Origin: Gammaproteobacteria bacterium
Lineage (GTDB): Bacteria; Pseudomonadota; Gammaproteobacteria; Pseudomonadales; Pseudohongiellaceae
DNA: 30,289 nucleotides
Assembly: GCA_007571115.1 (NCBI GenBank)
Contig: RKSA01000092.1
Coordinates: forward strand, 1 to 30,289
Direction of reading: 5' to 3'
Positions 16,008-23,392 of this stretch are shown here, piece by piece. A program made the position numbers and the translations under genes. The notes below the pieces were generated by a model that saw only the letters and a program-made list of their open reading frames with translations, was not told the origin of the DNA and did not search any database. Position 1 is the first letter of the stretch, and every line of letters starts with the position of its first letter.

Positions 16008-16823
16008 ATGAGACAGGGCCTGCTCTACCAGACGCTCTACCAGGTCGCGGCCTTGATTACCGTGGTGATTGTCGTCCACGCCGTGTACGTCGCGATCATC
16101 CGGCCGAATGCCGAGTTCATCCAGCAACAGCAGACGCAGTTGCAGCAGGCGGATCCCGACTACGAACCCGAGGTGTCGGTCTACATCGTCCTGCGCAACA
16201 TCGAGCAGGAGACTTGCATCATCCTGTTTCTCTGGGCGCTGTCGATCATCGGCATGAAAACGCTGGCGACGACCCGCGAGCGCTCGCTGCTCGACCGCAG
16301 CCTGATCGCGTTGTCCGAGGGGATGAGCATCCTGCCCGAGGACGCGCGCGGATATTCGCGGCCGGTGCAGGCGCTGCCCGAACGCGAACGCAACCAGTTG
16401 CTCCCCCGGGCCTTGCTCGCCGGCCTGCACAGGTTCCATGCCACTCACAGCATTCAGGATGTCTCCAACACGGTCAAGGACGTCTGCGCAACCGAAGCCG
16501 ACCGGCTCGAAACCGAGCTCAGCATCGTCCGCTATGTCGCCTGGGCGATTCCGTCGATCGGCTTTCTCGGCACGGTTCGCGGCATCGCCACGGCGCTTGG
16601 CCAGGCGCATCAGGCGGTCGCTGGCGATATCGTCGGCGTCACGCAAAGCCTCGGCCTCGCTTTCAATTCGACCTTCGTCGCGCTGGCGGTGAGCATCTTG
16701 CTCATGTTCCTGCTGCACCAGTTGCAGTTGCTGCAGGACCGGCTCGTGCTCGACTGCCAGAACTACTGCGACGAGCACTTGATCCGGCGCCTGCAGGTGC
16801 CTGGTCAGGAGCCCGGCACGTGA
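16008..16823 (+). CDS. MotA/TolQ/ExbB-type proton channel protein
   Basis: The 271-residue protein has four predicted membrane helices: 9-30, about 69-86, about 177-200 and about 212-238. A cytoplasmic loop of about 90 residues separates helices 2 and 3, as in MotA. The third helix carries PSIGFLGTVRGIATALGQA (P182 onward) and the fourth LGLAFNSTFVALAVSILL, matching the conserved pore helices of the MotA/TolQ/ExbB family. These form pentameric ion channels around two single-pass partners (MotB, TolR or ExbD) and convert ion flow into movement. No standard ExbD or TolR gene is next to it; the two vWA genes downstream appear to supply that helix. The stop overlaps the next GTG by 4 bp. TonB- or flagellum-related genes are absent. 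Confidence 0.9.
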   Translation: MRQGLLYQTLYQVAALITVVIVVHAVYVAIIRPNAEFIQQQQTQLQQADPDYEPEVSVYIVLRNIEQETCIILFLWALSIIGMKTLATTRERSLLDRSLIALSEGMSILPEDARGYSRPVQALPERERNQLLPRALLAGLHRFHATHSIQDVSNTVKDVCATEADRLETELSIVRYVAWAIPSIGFLGTVRGIATALGQAHQAVAGDIVGVTQSLGLAFNSTFVALAVSILLMFLLHQLQLLQDRLVLDCQNYCDEHLIRRLQVPGQEPGT

Positions 16824-18172
16824 TCCCGCGAGCCGTCGAGCTGAACGATGTTGCGCTGCAAGTGGGGGGCGGCAGCGGCGTGATCGCGGCCAGCCCCGGC
16901 TTCGCCTTGCTCAAGGAGGGAGCGGTGCTTCTCGGCGCCGAAGCCGAGCGGCAGCATCGAATCTACCCGACGCAAAGCCATGCCAGGTTCTGGCACGAGC
17001 TCGACATGAAGCCGCTGCCGGGCGCCGGGCGCATCCGCCATCACGCCGACCTCGCCTGGTTCCAGCTCCAGGAATTGGCCCGGCAAGCCGAGCTCGATGG
17101 CGAGGCGATCTTCGCCGTGCCCGGCCATTACGGCAACGAGCAGCTCGGCGTGTTGCTCGGGCTGGCGCGGCAATGCCCCTTCGAACTCGTTGGCATCGTC
17201 GATTCGGCCCTGGCTGCTGCGAGCGAAGCCGCCGAGGAGTGCGTCGTGCACGTCGGCTTGCATCTGCATCAATGCCTGCTGACCCGGATGCGCAGGAAAG
17301 AAGGTGGCTTGGGTGGCGACTCGAGCGCCGAATTGGTCGTCCAAAAGGTCGTGCAAGTTCCGCAATTCGGCCGTCAGCAACTGCTCGATGCATTGCTGCG
17401 CATCGCCAACGATGCCTTTGTCCGGCAATGCCGCTTCAATCCGCAGCACGACGCCAGCTCCGAGCAGCAGCTCTATTCGCTGCTCGCAGACTGGGCGCAA
17501 GGCGGCGAACCGGGCCAACACGAGCAGCACGATCATGTAACGCTCGAATTGCAAGCCGGTGGCGCCAGCCATGCCGCGAAACTTCCCCGGCAACGATTGC
17601 TCGCCGCCTGTCGCGACGGCTACCAGGAACTGTTGCGGCCACTGCGGCAATTGACTGAATCTCCTGGCGGCGCCATCGTGCTCGATCATCGGCTCGCGCT
17701 GCTTCCCGGCGCAGTCGCGACCCTGGGCTCGGCGGGTCCGGCACGAGTCGCGCCGGCGGAAGCCGCTCTCGAGGCCTGCCTTCGCCATCGCGAATCGATC
17801 GTCGCCGGGGAAGGAATCCAGCGGATTCGCGCCTTGCCGGCAGTGAGTGTGCCAGCGGCGAAGCCGCGCGCTGCGCCGCGTGCGCCAACCCATGTGTTGT
17901 TCCGCAATCGCGCCTTGCCGGTAGACGAGCTGCGCCTGGTGAGGCAGGCCAACGGCAGCGGCAATGCCCTGGCCCTGGATCTGCCCGGCCCGGACCAGAC
18001 CCTGGGAACGATGCATTCGCGAAGCTCCGAGGTGGTGCTCGATTGCGGCGCGAGCGAATTCCGCCTCAACGGCGCCCTGGTCAGCGGGGTGCTGCCGCTG
18101 CGACTCGGCGACCGCGTCGGCTTCGCCGAACTTGCCGATGAATTGCTCTTGATCGAGGTTCGCGATGGTTAG
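16820..18172 (+). CDS. Degenerate actin/Hsp70-fold protein with FHA-like tail
   Basis: The 450-residue product starts at a GTG overlapping the channel gene stop and ends 8 bp inside the next gene. It shows no signal peptide or membrane helix and should be cytoplasmic. The segment IFAVPGHYGNEQLGVLLG (P101-G-H-Y) followed by LVGIVDSALAA matches the actin/Hsp70 superfamily. The phosphate loops are poor: the N-terminus reads ELNDVALQVGGGSG rather than DxGT, and the second is HVGLHLHQCLL. ATP hydrolysis is therefore doubtful. The last 100 residues (HVLFRNRALPVDE, then EFRLNGALVSGVLPLRLGDR and LLLIEV) resemble a degenerate FHA domain. The protein may act as a cytoplasmic adaptor for the channel. 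The fold assignment is by motif only. Confidence 0.7.
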   Translation: MIPRAVELNDVALQVGGGSGVIAASPGFALLKEGAVLLGAEAERQHRIYPTQSHARFWHELDMKPLPGAGRIRHHADLAWFQLQELARQAELDGEAIFAVPGHYGNEQLGVLLGLARQCPFELVGIVDSALAAASEAAEECVVHVGLHLHQCLLTRMRRKEGGLGGDSSAELVVQKVVQVPQFGRQQLLDALLRIANDAFVRQCRFNPQHDASSEQQLYSLLADWAQGGEPGQHEQHDHVTLELQAGGASHAAKLPRQRLLAACRDGYQELLRPLRQLTESPGGAIVLDHRLALLPGAVATLGSAGPARVAPAEAALEACLRHRESIVAGEGIQRIRALPAVSVPAAKPRAAPRAPTHVLFRNRALPVDELRLVRQANGSGNALALDLPGPDQTLGTMHSRSSEVVLDCGASEFRLNGALVSGVLPLRLGDRVGFAELADELLLIEVRDG

Positions 18173-19268
18173 TGGCAACGCCAGGAGTCGGCGCGGCGTT
18201 TCGCCGCTGAGCCTGGCCTTTCTCGACGTCATGTTCTGCGGCTTTGGCGCGGTGATCCTGCTGTTCCTGATCCTCGACCACGCCTCGACCGACTCGAATG
18301 CCCTGGGCAATGAGAGCTTCGAGATCGAGCGCGACCTGCTCGAGCGCGAGATCAGCATCAGCGAGCAGGACAACGTCGAGCTGCGCGAGCTGATCGCCGC
18401 GCTGACCAGCGAGTACCAGGCCGGCGAAATCGAGGCCGAAGACCTGCGCGAGGCCGTCGAGATGCTGCAACGCGAAGTCGACCTGCTCAACAGCGATGAC
18501 GTCGATAGCGAGCAGTTGCGCGAGCGGCTCGTGTCGGACATCGAGTCCCTCGAGGTGCGCATCGAGGAATTGCAGGCCAGCGAGCTCGACCGCGCCGGCA
18601 ACAACGTTCGCCAGTTCCTCGGCGACGGCAACCGGCAGTACCTGTCCGGGATGTTCCTCGGCGGGCAACGCGTGCTGATCCTCATGGACAGCTCCGCGAG
18701 CATGCTCGACGAGACCCTCGTCAACATCATCCGCACGCGCAACATGCCTGACGAGCGCAAGGTGCTCGCGCCGAAATGGCGCAGGGTGCTGCGCGCCGCA
18801 GACTGGATCACGACGCAGATCCCCGTCACGAGCCGCTACCAGATCTGGACCTTCAACACCGAGGTGCGGCCGATGGTCCCAGGCGACCCGCAAAGCTGGC
18901 GCGAAATCGCCGACCGCGACCAGCTCGAGCAGGCGGTCGCCAATCTGCGCGCCACGGTGCCGAGCGGTGGCACCAACCTCGAGGAAGTGTTCCGCCTCGC
19001 GGCTGGCATGTCGCCGCCTCCGGACAACATCTTCCTGCTCACCGATGGCCTGCCGACGGTCGACCGGACCGGGCCGGCCTCGGGGCTGGTCACTCCCGGC
19101 AAGCGCGTCGAGCTGTTCGAGGAAGCCATCGAAGAACTTCCTCCCGGAGTTCCGGTCAATATCATACTGATGCCGCTGGAAGGCGATCCGAGCGCTGCTG
19201 CGGCGTACTGGCAGCTCGCCATGGCAACGCGAGGCTCGTTCCTCTCGCCAGCGAAGGACTGGCCGTGA
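18165..19268 (+). CDS. Membrane-anchored vWA protein with ExbD-like helix (first of two)
   Basis: This 367-residue protein has a basic cytoplasmic N-terminus (RSRR), one transmembrane helix at about residues 15-38 containing FLDVMFCGFGAVILLF, a coiled coil at about 48-140, and a vWA domain from about 168. The metal-binding (MIDAS) residues look intact: D175-S-S-A-S, T270 in GGTNLEE and D294 in LLTDGLP. The helix resembles the FIDVM helix of ExbD/TolR, with D21 at the position of the ion-carrying aspartate. With the N-terminus inside, the coiled coil and vWA domain are periplasmic. The ATG lies inside the preceding gene (8-bp overlap). vWA domains usually bind protein ligands through a metal ion; the ligand here is unknown. 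Confidence 0.88.
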   Translation: MVSGNARSRRGVSPLSLAFLDVMFCGFGAVILLFLILDHASTDSNALGNESFEIERDLLEREISISEQDNVELRELIAALTSEYQAGEIEAEDLREAVEMLQREVDLLNSDDVDSEQLRERLVSDIESLEVRIEELQASELDRAGNNVRQFLGDGNRQYLSGMFLGGQRVLILMDSSASMLDETLVNIIRTRNMPDERKVLAPKWRRVLRAADWITTQIPVTSRYQIWTFNTEVRPMVPGDPQSWREIADRDQLEQAVANLRATVPSGGTNLEEVFRLAAGMSPPPDNIFLLTDGLPTVDRTGPASGLVTPGKRVELFEEAIEELPPGVPVNIILMPLEGDPSAAAAYWQLAMATRGSFLSPAKDWP

Positions 19269-19290
19269 AACACGCCGGAATGGAGCAGGC

Positions 19291-20295
19291 ATGATGCGCC
19301 GCAACCGCACCGTCGAACAGTTCAGCATCTCCTTTCTCGATGTCGCCTCGTGTGGTTTCGGCGCGATCATCATCCTGCTCATGATTACCAAGTCGGCGGC
19401 GCCGGCGAGCGTCGACCTGGCCGAGATCGTTCCCGCCGAGGTGGTGCAGCAGATGCAGGAGCAGTTGTTCGCGCTTCGCGACGAGACCGCCGAACTTCGC
19501 CAGGAGCTCGATTCGAGCCGACAGCGCCAAGCCACCGTGCAGGAACTCGTCGCGAGCCTGCGCAGCCGCCGCGAGTCTCTCGAGGGCGAATACGCGCTAG
19601 CCAAGGCCGAAGGCGATGAGATCAGCGAGGAAATCGGCCGCTTGCTGCTCGCGCGGCAAACGCTGACCGAGGAGATGCAAAGGCTGTTCGCCGCATCCGA
19701 TGTGCGCCAGAGCAGCTATATCGGCGGCGTTCCCGTCGATAGCGAGTACATCATTTTCGTCATCGACACCTCGGGGAGCATGTACGAAAACGCCTGGGGC
19801 AGGATGCTCGAAGTGATCGAGGAAACCCTCGACGTCTACCCCGAGGTGAAAGGCATCCAGGTCATGAACGACATGGGCGACTACATGTTCGATTCGTTTC
19901 GCGGCCGATGGATTCGCGACACTCCCAGCCGCCGCGTGCAGATCATCAACACCTTGCGCACCTGGGATCCGTTCAGCAACAGCAGCCCGGTGGAGGGAGT
20001 CACGGCTGCGATCTCGTCGTTCTACTCGCCGGACAAGAAGATCAGCATCTACGTGCTCGGAGACGACTTCCAGCAGGGCGGCTCGATCGAGCAGGTGCTG
20101 CGCGTGGTCGACCGGATCAATGTCGAGAACGCCAAGGGCGAGCGGCTCGTGCGCATCCACGGCATCGGATTTCCTGTAATATTGGGCAACAGCTTCGCGC
20201 GATTCCAGCAAAGCGGTTATCGTTACGCTTCGCTGATGCGCGAACTGACCCATCGGAACGGCGGCACCTTCGTCGGCTTGAACGACTATCGATGA
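19291..20295 (+). CDS. Membrane-anchored vWA protein with ExbD-like helix (second of two)
   Basis: This 334-residue protein repeats the layout of its upstream neighbour. It has a short basic N-terminus, a transmembrane helix containing FLDVASCGFGAIIILL with D17 at the ExbD/TolR-like aspartate position, a coiled coil at about 45-125, then a vWA domain. The MIDAS motif DTSGS begins at D159, and a late GDD sits at 257-259. The third coordinating threonine is not obvious. The two proteins share the N-terminal helix signature but differ strongly elsewhere, suggesting distinct subunits rather than a recent duplicate. The start is supported by GGAG six bases upstream. The ATGA overlap at the stop couples it to the following lipoprotein gene. 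Confidence 0.88.
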   Translation: MMRRNRTVEQFSISFLDVASCGFGAIIILLMITKSAAPASVDLAEIVPAEVVQQMQEQLFALRDETAELRQELDSSRQRQATVQELVASLRSRRESLEGEYALAKAEGDEISEEIGRLLLARQTLTEEMQRLFAASDVRQSSYIGGVPVDSEYIIFVIDTSGSMYENAWGRMLEVIEETLDVYPEVKGIQVMNDMGDYMFDSFRGRWIRDTPSRRVQIINTLRTWDPFSNSSPVEGVTAAISSFYSPDKKISIYVLGDDFQQGGSIEQVLRVVDRINVENAKGERLVRIHGIGFPVILGNSFARFQQSGYRYASLMRELTHRNGGTFVGLNDYR

Positions 20296-21032
20296 GTGCC
20301 GCAGGCCCGATGCGAGCGAAGCGGGGGAACGTCGGAGCAGTGGCAACTGTCGCGAAAATCATTGCGGAAGCCATTGCGAAAATCATTGCGGAAACCATCA
20401 TGGAGACTATGGCGAAAACTGCCGCCAGAGCGGCCCGGAAGGCATTGCTCGTGCTGTCGGCCTTGCTGCTTGCCGGCTGTGGCGCGAGCAGTGTGGTCGT
20501 CAGCGGCAGTTTCCCGTCCCCCAATGTCGGCAAGCTTCCCGTCACGGTCGCCGTGGTCTACGACGACAGCCTGCGGCAGTTCGCCTATACCGAGTACGGC
20601 GAAACCGGCGACGAGCAATACCACATCCTGAGCGGCGAATCGCACATCGAGCTGTTCGACGCGATACTGCCAGCGATGTTCGACCGGGTGGAATTCGTCG
20701 ATGGCATCGCCGATGCCGCAGGGACCGGCGTCGATGCGATCTTCGTTCCCCGCATCGAGGAATTCCAGCTCGCCTTGCCGGAAAAGACCCGGCTCGATGT
20801 GTACGAAGTGTGGATCAAGTACAACATGCGCCTGCTGACTGCCGAAGGCGAGCCTCTTGCCGACTGGATGCTCACTTCCTACGGCAAGACGCCGACTGAG
20901 ACCTTTCTCAAAACCGAGGCTGCGATCAACGAGGCGGCGGTCGTCGCCCTGCGCGACCTGGCTTCGACTTTCACGCTCAGTTTCGCGCGGGTTCCCGAAA
21001 TCAGCGATTGGCTGGCGAGCCTGCCGCGTTGA
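20292..21032 (+). CDS. Lipoprotein of unknown function with repeat-expanded N-terminus
   Basis: The longest frame starts at an ATG overlapping the previous stop and gives 246 residues. Inner ATGs at 20400 and 20409 would give a normal-length lipoprotein signal peptide (KALLVLSALLLAGC), so the real start is uncertain. The extra N-terminal stretch is made of AKIIAEAIAKIIAE-type units from a 12-bp array. The mature domain (KLPVTVAVVYDDSLRQFAY, then ESHIELFDAILPAMFDRVEF and DAIFVPRIEEFQLALPEKTR) has the alternating pattern of lipoproteins with a TolB-N or CsgG-like fold. That is a pattern judgement only. It is probably an outer-membrane-side partner of the vWA/ExbB-like complex. Confidence 0.75.
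   Translation: MSAAGPMRAKRGNVGAVATVAKIIAEAIAKIIAETIMETMAKTAARAARKALLVLSALLLAGCGASSVVVSGSFPSPNVGKLPVTVAVVYDDSLRQFAYTEYGETGDEQYHILSGESHIELFDAILPAMFDRVEFVDGIADAAGTGVDAIFVPRIEEFQLALPEKTRLDVYEVWIKYNMRLLTAEGEPLADWMLTSYGKTPTETFLKTEAAINEAAVVALRDLASTFTLSFARVPEISDWLASLPR
20340..20423 (+). repeat. 12-bp tandem repeat at a lipoprotein gene start
   Basis: Seven 12-bp units run from 20340 to 20423: GTGGCAACTGTC, GCGAAAATCATT, GCGGAAGCCATT, GCGAAAATCATT, GCGGAAACCATC, ATGGAGACTATG and GCGAAAACTGCC. They encode AKIIAEAIAKII-type sequence. Two candidate start codons lie inside one unit, so changes in copy number would move or duplicate possible starts. Confidence 0.85.
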
Positions 21033-21051
21033 AGGAGAAGGAGCACATGCC

Positions 21052-21717
21052 ATGAAACTTTCGCGTGGTGCCATTGGCGGGCTGTTTTGCCTGGGGCTAT
21101 TGCTCGCAGTGGGCTGCACGAGCACCACCGTCGACGAATTCCGCCAGGGCGAGACCGGCATCGAAAGCGGCGAGTCGGTGGTGATTCTCGGTCGCCGCCA
21201 GGTGAGCAGCCATGACACGAGCGCCGATTTCGTCGAATGCGTCGGCGACCGCATCGCCCAGGGCTCGAACGGCCTCAGCGTCGTCCCCGAGCAGCAATTC
21301 CTCGATTCGATGTTCCCCTGGTTCGAGCCTCGCACCGCGCCGTTGCGAGTTCAGGACTTCGGCAGGCTCATGGCCGAGGAGCAGGTCGCCTTGACGATGC
21401 GCGATTTCGGCATTCGCTACATCATTTGGCTCGATGGATTCACCGAAACGATCGATCGCAACGGCTCGATTTCCTGTACCGTCGCGCCTGGCGGCGCCGG
21501 CTGCTTCGGCTTCGGCTCCTGGGAGGACGACGCGAGTTTCAGCGCGAGGGTTTGGGATGTCAGCAAATTCAGCGCGGTGGGAACGATCAGCGCCGATGCC
21601 ACCGGGCAATCCTACATGCCTGCGGTGGTGATTCCGATACCGCTGATCGCGCGGGTCGAGGCGAATGCCTGCCAGCGCCTCGGAGATCAGTTGAAGGATT
21701 TTGTCATCGGCGGCTGA
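21052..21717 (+). CDS. Lipoprotein of unknown function, last gene of the compact cluster
   Basis: The 221-residue protein begins with a signal peptide and lipobox (LLAVGC, C21). GGAGAAGGAG lies about eight bases before the ATG. The mature part contains ESVVILGRRQV, then LSVVPEQQFLDSMFPWFEPR and FGIRYIIWLDGFTETIDRNG. A cysteine-containing loop (CTVAPGGAGCFGFGSW) follows, then FSARVWDVSKFSAVGTISAD. The pattern of a strand, then a name-value-like beta domain, resembles TolB-N or CsgG-type lipoproteins and is broadly like its upstream neighbour. Four cysteines after the lipobox may form disulfides. I do not recognise the family. It is followed by about 100 bp with no convincing terminator. Confidence 0.75.
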   Translation: MKLSRGAIGGLFCLGLLLAVGCTSTTVDEFRQGETGIESGESVVILGRRQVSSHDTSADFVECVGDRIAQGSNGLSVVPEQQFLDSMFPWFEPRTAPLRVQDFGRLMAEEQVALTMRDFGIRYIIWLDGFTETIDRNGSISCTVAPGGAGCFGFGSWEDDASFSARVWDVSKFSAVGTISADATGQSYMPAVVIPIPLIARVEANACQRLGDQLKDFVIGG

Positions 21718-21819
21718 GCAGCGCCCGGGCGCGACTTCGAAGAGCGAGTTCCGGCGCAAGGGCCGGATGGGCAGCAACAAGGGCACGAAAGAGCGGGGCA
21801 GGAAGTGATGGGAATTGGC

Positions 21820-23376
21820 ATGAAAACGAAGCGGTTTTTCCATGAACCCGGCAAGGTCGCTGCGCGAGGCTGGCCCTTTCTCGCCCTGTGCCTTGCCTTG
21901 CTGGCATTGCCTTCGGGTTGCGCGGTCAATCCTGCCACGGGCGCTCCCAATCTGGTGCTCATGTCGGCCGAGCGCGAGAAGAAAATCGGCCTCGAAGAGC
22001 ACGAGAAAATCATGCAGGGCGTGATCCTGTACGAAAACGAGGCATTGAATGCCTATGTGAGCGAAATCGGCAATCGCCTCGCCAAAGTGGGGGACCGGCC
22101 AGAGCTCGAATACCAGTTCTTCATCATCGACAGCCCCGAAATCAACGCTTTCGCCTTGCCGGGCGGCTATATTTACGTCAATCGCGGCCTGCTCAACTTT
22201 CTCAATGCCGAAGCCGAGCTCGCCGGAGTGATTGGTCACGAGATCGCCCACGTCACGGCCCGCCATAGCGTGCAGCAGCACGCCCGGGGAACCTTGGCCC
22301 AGGTCGCGGCCCAGCTTGGCGGCTTCGTCACTTCGGTGGCCACCGGCAGCGGCTACGTCGGCTCGCAGATCTCGCAAGTCGCGTCGATCTGGGCCCAGGC
22401 CGGCCTGAGCGGCTACGGGCGCGAACACGAGCTCGAGGCCGACCGGCTCGGCGCTGAATATCTGCGCGATGCCGGCTATGACCCGATGGCGATGATCGAC
22501 GCCTTGAGCGTGCTCAAGCACCACGAGGACTTTCAGCGCCTCACGAGCAATCGCGGCGGCGGCTATCACGGCCTGTTCGCCTCGCATCCGCGCAACGATC
22601 AGCGCTTGCAGCAAACGATCGCCAGCGTTCGCAATCTCGATCCCCAGGCGATCAAGCCCGCAGACAACAGCCGGTTTCGCGAAGCGACCGAAGGAATGAT
22701 TTTCGGCCCCAGCCGTCGCGCGAAAACCAGCGAGACGCGCAATCGCTATTACCAGCCACTGCTTGGCTACACGATGGTGTTTCCTGAGAACTGGTTCGTT
22801 GACGAAACGACGACCACCGCGACCGCGACCGCCCCCTCGCCAGCCCAAGGCTCGCTCACGGTCGAGGCGCAGCGCCTGCGCAGCAATCAGTCGCCGCGGG
22901 ATTTCCTGGTCGCGCACTTGCAGGGTGCGCCGCTGGAAAAATCCGAGGCCCTCGAACAGTTCCGGCTGCTTGGCCATACCGGAATCGCAGTCAACGCGCA
23001 AACCGGTCGCAAGGAGCGCGTCGCGGCAATCTATCTGGGTTCCCGCGCGTATCTGTTCCGCGCCTCTTTACCAAGCGCGCCAAATGCACCAAGTGCGCCA
23101 AGTGAGCCAAGTGCGCCGGGCGATGCGAGCTTCGAGGAGGCCGACTCGCTCGTGCTCGAGGCGATTCGCAGCTTCCGGCCCATCGAGCGGGGCGAGGAGT
23201 CGCTCGCCCAGGAATTGCGAATCCGCTACGTGATCGCTGACGAGAACTTCGACTATGCGGTGGCGGCGCAGAATTCGCGAATCAGCGACCACGCCGAAGA
23301 GACCTTGCGTCTGCTCAACGGCGATTATCCCATCGGCAGCCCCGAGCCCGGAGAATGGGTGAAGCTGGTCGAATGA
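21820..23376 (+). CDS. M48-family zinc metalloprotease lipoprotein
   Basis: The product has a lipoprotein-type signal peptide (LALLALPSGCAVNPATG) and an M48 peptidase domain. The zinc motif HEIAH begins at H140 in VIGHEIAHVTARHSVQQHA, and the third ligand is E206 in HELEADRLGAEYL. The family includes periplasmic quality-control proteases such as BepA and LoiP. The C-terminal half is not TPR-like: it has a domain starting YYQPLLGYTMVFPENWFVD, a Pro/Ser/Ala repeat linker (23071-23115) and a final helical segment. Starts at 21805 (GTG), 21808 and 21820 (ATG) are all possible; I chose 21820 because the signal peptide is then standard. It lies 102 bp after the cluster and 16 bp before waaF, so a role in envelope quality control fits. 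Confidence 0.88.
   Translation: MKTKRFFHEPGKVAARGWPFLALCLALLALPSGCAVNPATGAPNLVLMSAEREKKIGLEEHEKIMQGVILYENEALNAYVSEIGNRLAKVGDRPELEYQFFIIDSPEINAFALPGGYIYVNRGLLNFLNAEAELAGVIGHEIAHVTARHSVQQHARGTLAQVAAQLGGFVTSVATGSGYVGSQISQVASIWAQAGLSGYGREHELEADRLGAEYLRDAGYDPMAMIDALSVLKHHEDFQRLTSNRGGGYHGLFASHPRNDQRLQQTIASVRNLDPQAIKPADNSRFREATEGMIFGPSRRAKTSETRNRYYQPLLGYTMVFPENWFVDETTTTATATAPSPAQGSLTVEAQRLRSNQSPRDFLVAHLQGAPLEKSEALEQFRLLGHTGIAVNAQTGRKERVAAIYLGSRAYLFRASLPSAPNAPSAPSEPSAPGDASFEEADSLVLEAIRSFRPIERGEESLAQELRIRYVIADENFDYAVAAQNSRISDHAEETLRLLNGDYPIGSPEPGEWVKLVE
23071..23115 (+). repeat. 9-bp tandem repeat encoding PSA units in the M48 protease
   Basis: Five 9-bp units (CCAAGCGCG, CCAAATGCA, CCAAGTGCG, CCAAGTGAG, CCAAGTGCG) run from 23071 to 23115. 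They encode a Pro/Ser/Ala linker in the C-terminal half of the metalloprotease. Confidence 0.85.
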
Positions 23377-23392
23377 AGACCGGCAAGCCAGC

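Noticed and set aside
16008..20295. Zorya-type anti-phage system
   Set aside because: ZorA/ZorB also combine a MotA-like channel with a one-helix partner. Here the partners carry vWA instead of OmpA-like domains, and no helicase or nuclease effector is present.
18165..20295. MoxR-vWA chaperone pair
   Set aside because: No MoxR-type AAA ATPase is encoded in or next to the cluster, and the vWA proteins have an ExbD-like helix.
16008..21717. Standard Tol-Pal, TonB-ExbBD or flagellar stator operon
   Set aside because: No TolB with beta-propeller, Pal, TonB, standard ExbD or MotB with OmpA-like domain is seen.
21721..21766. Terminator after the last cluster lipoprotein
   Set aside because: GCGCCCGGGCGC (21721-21732) is a loopless palindrome, and the CCGGC/GCCGG stem at 21751-21766 is only 5 bp. 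Neither is followed by a T-run.
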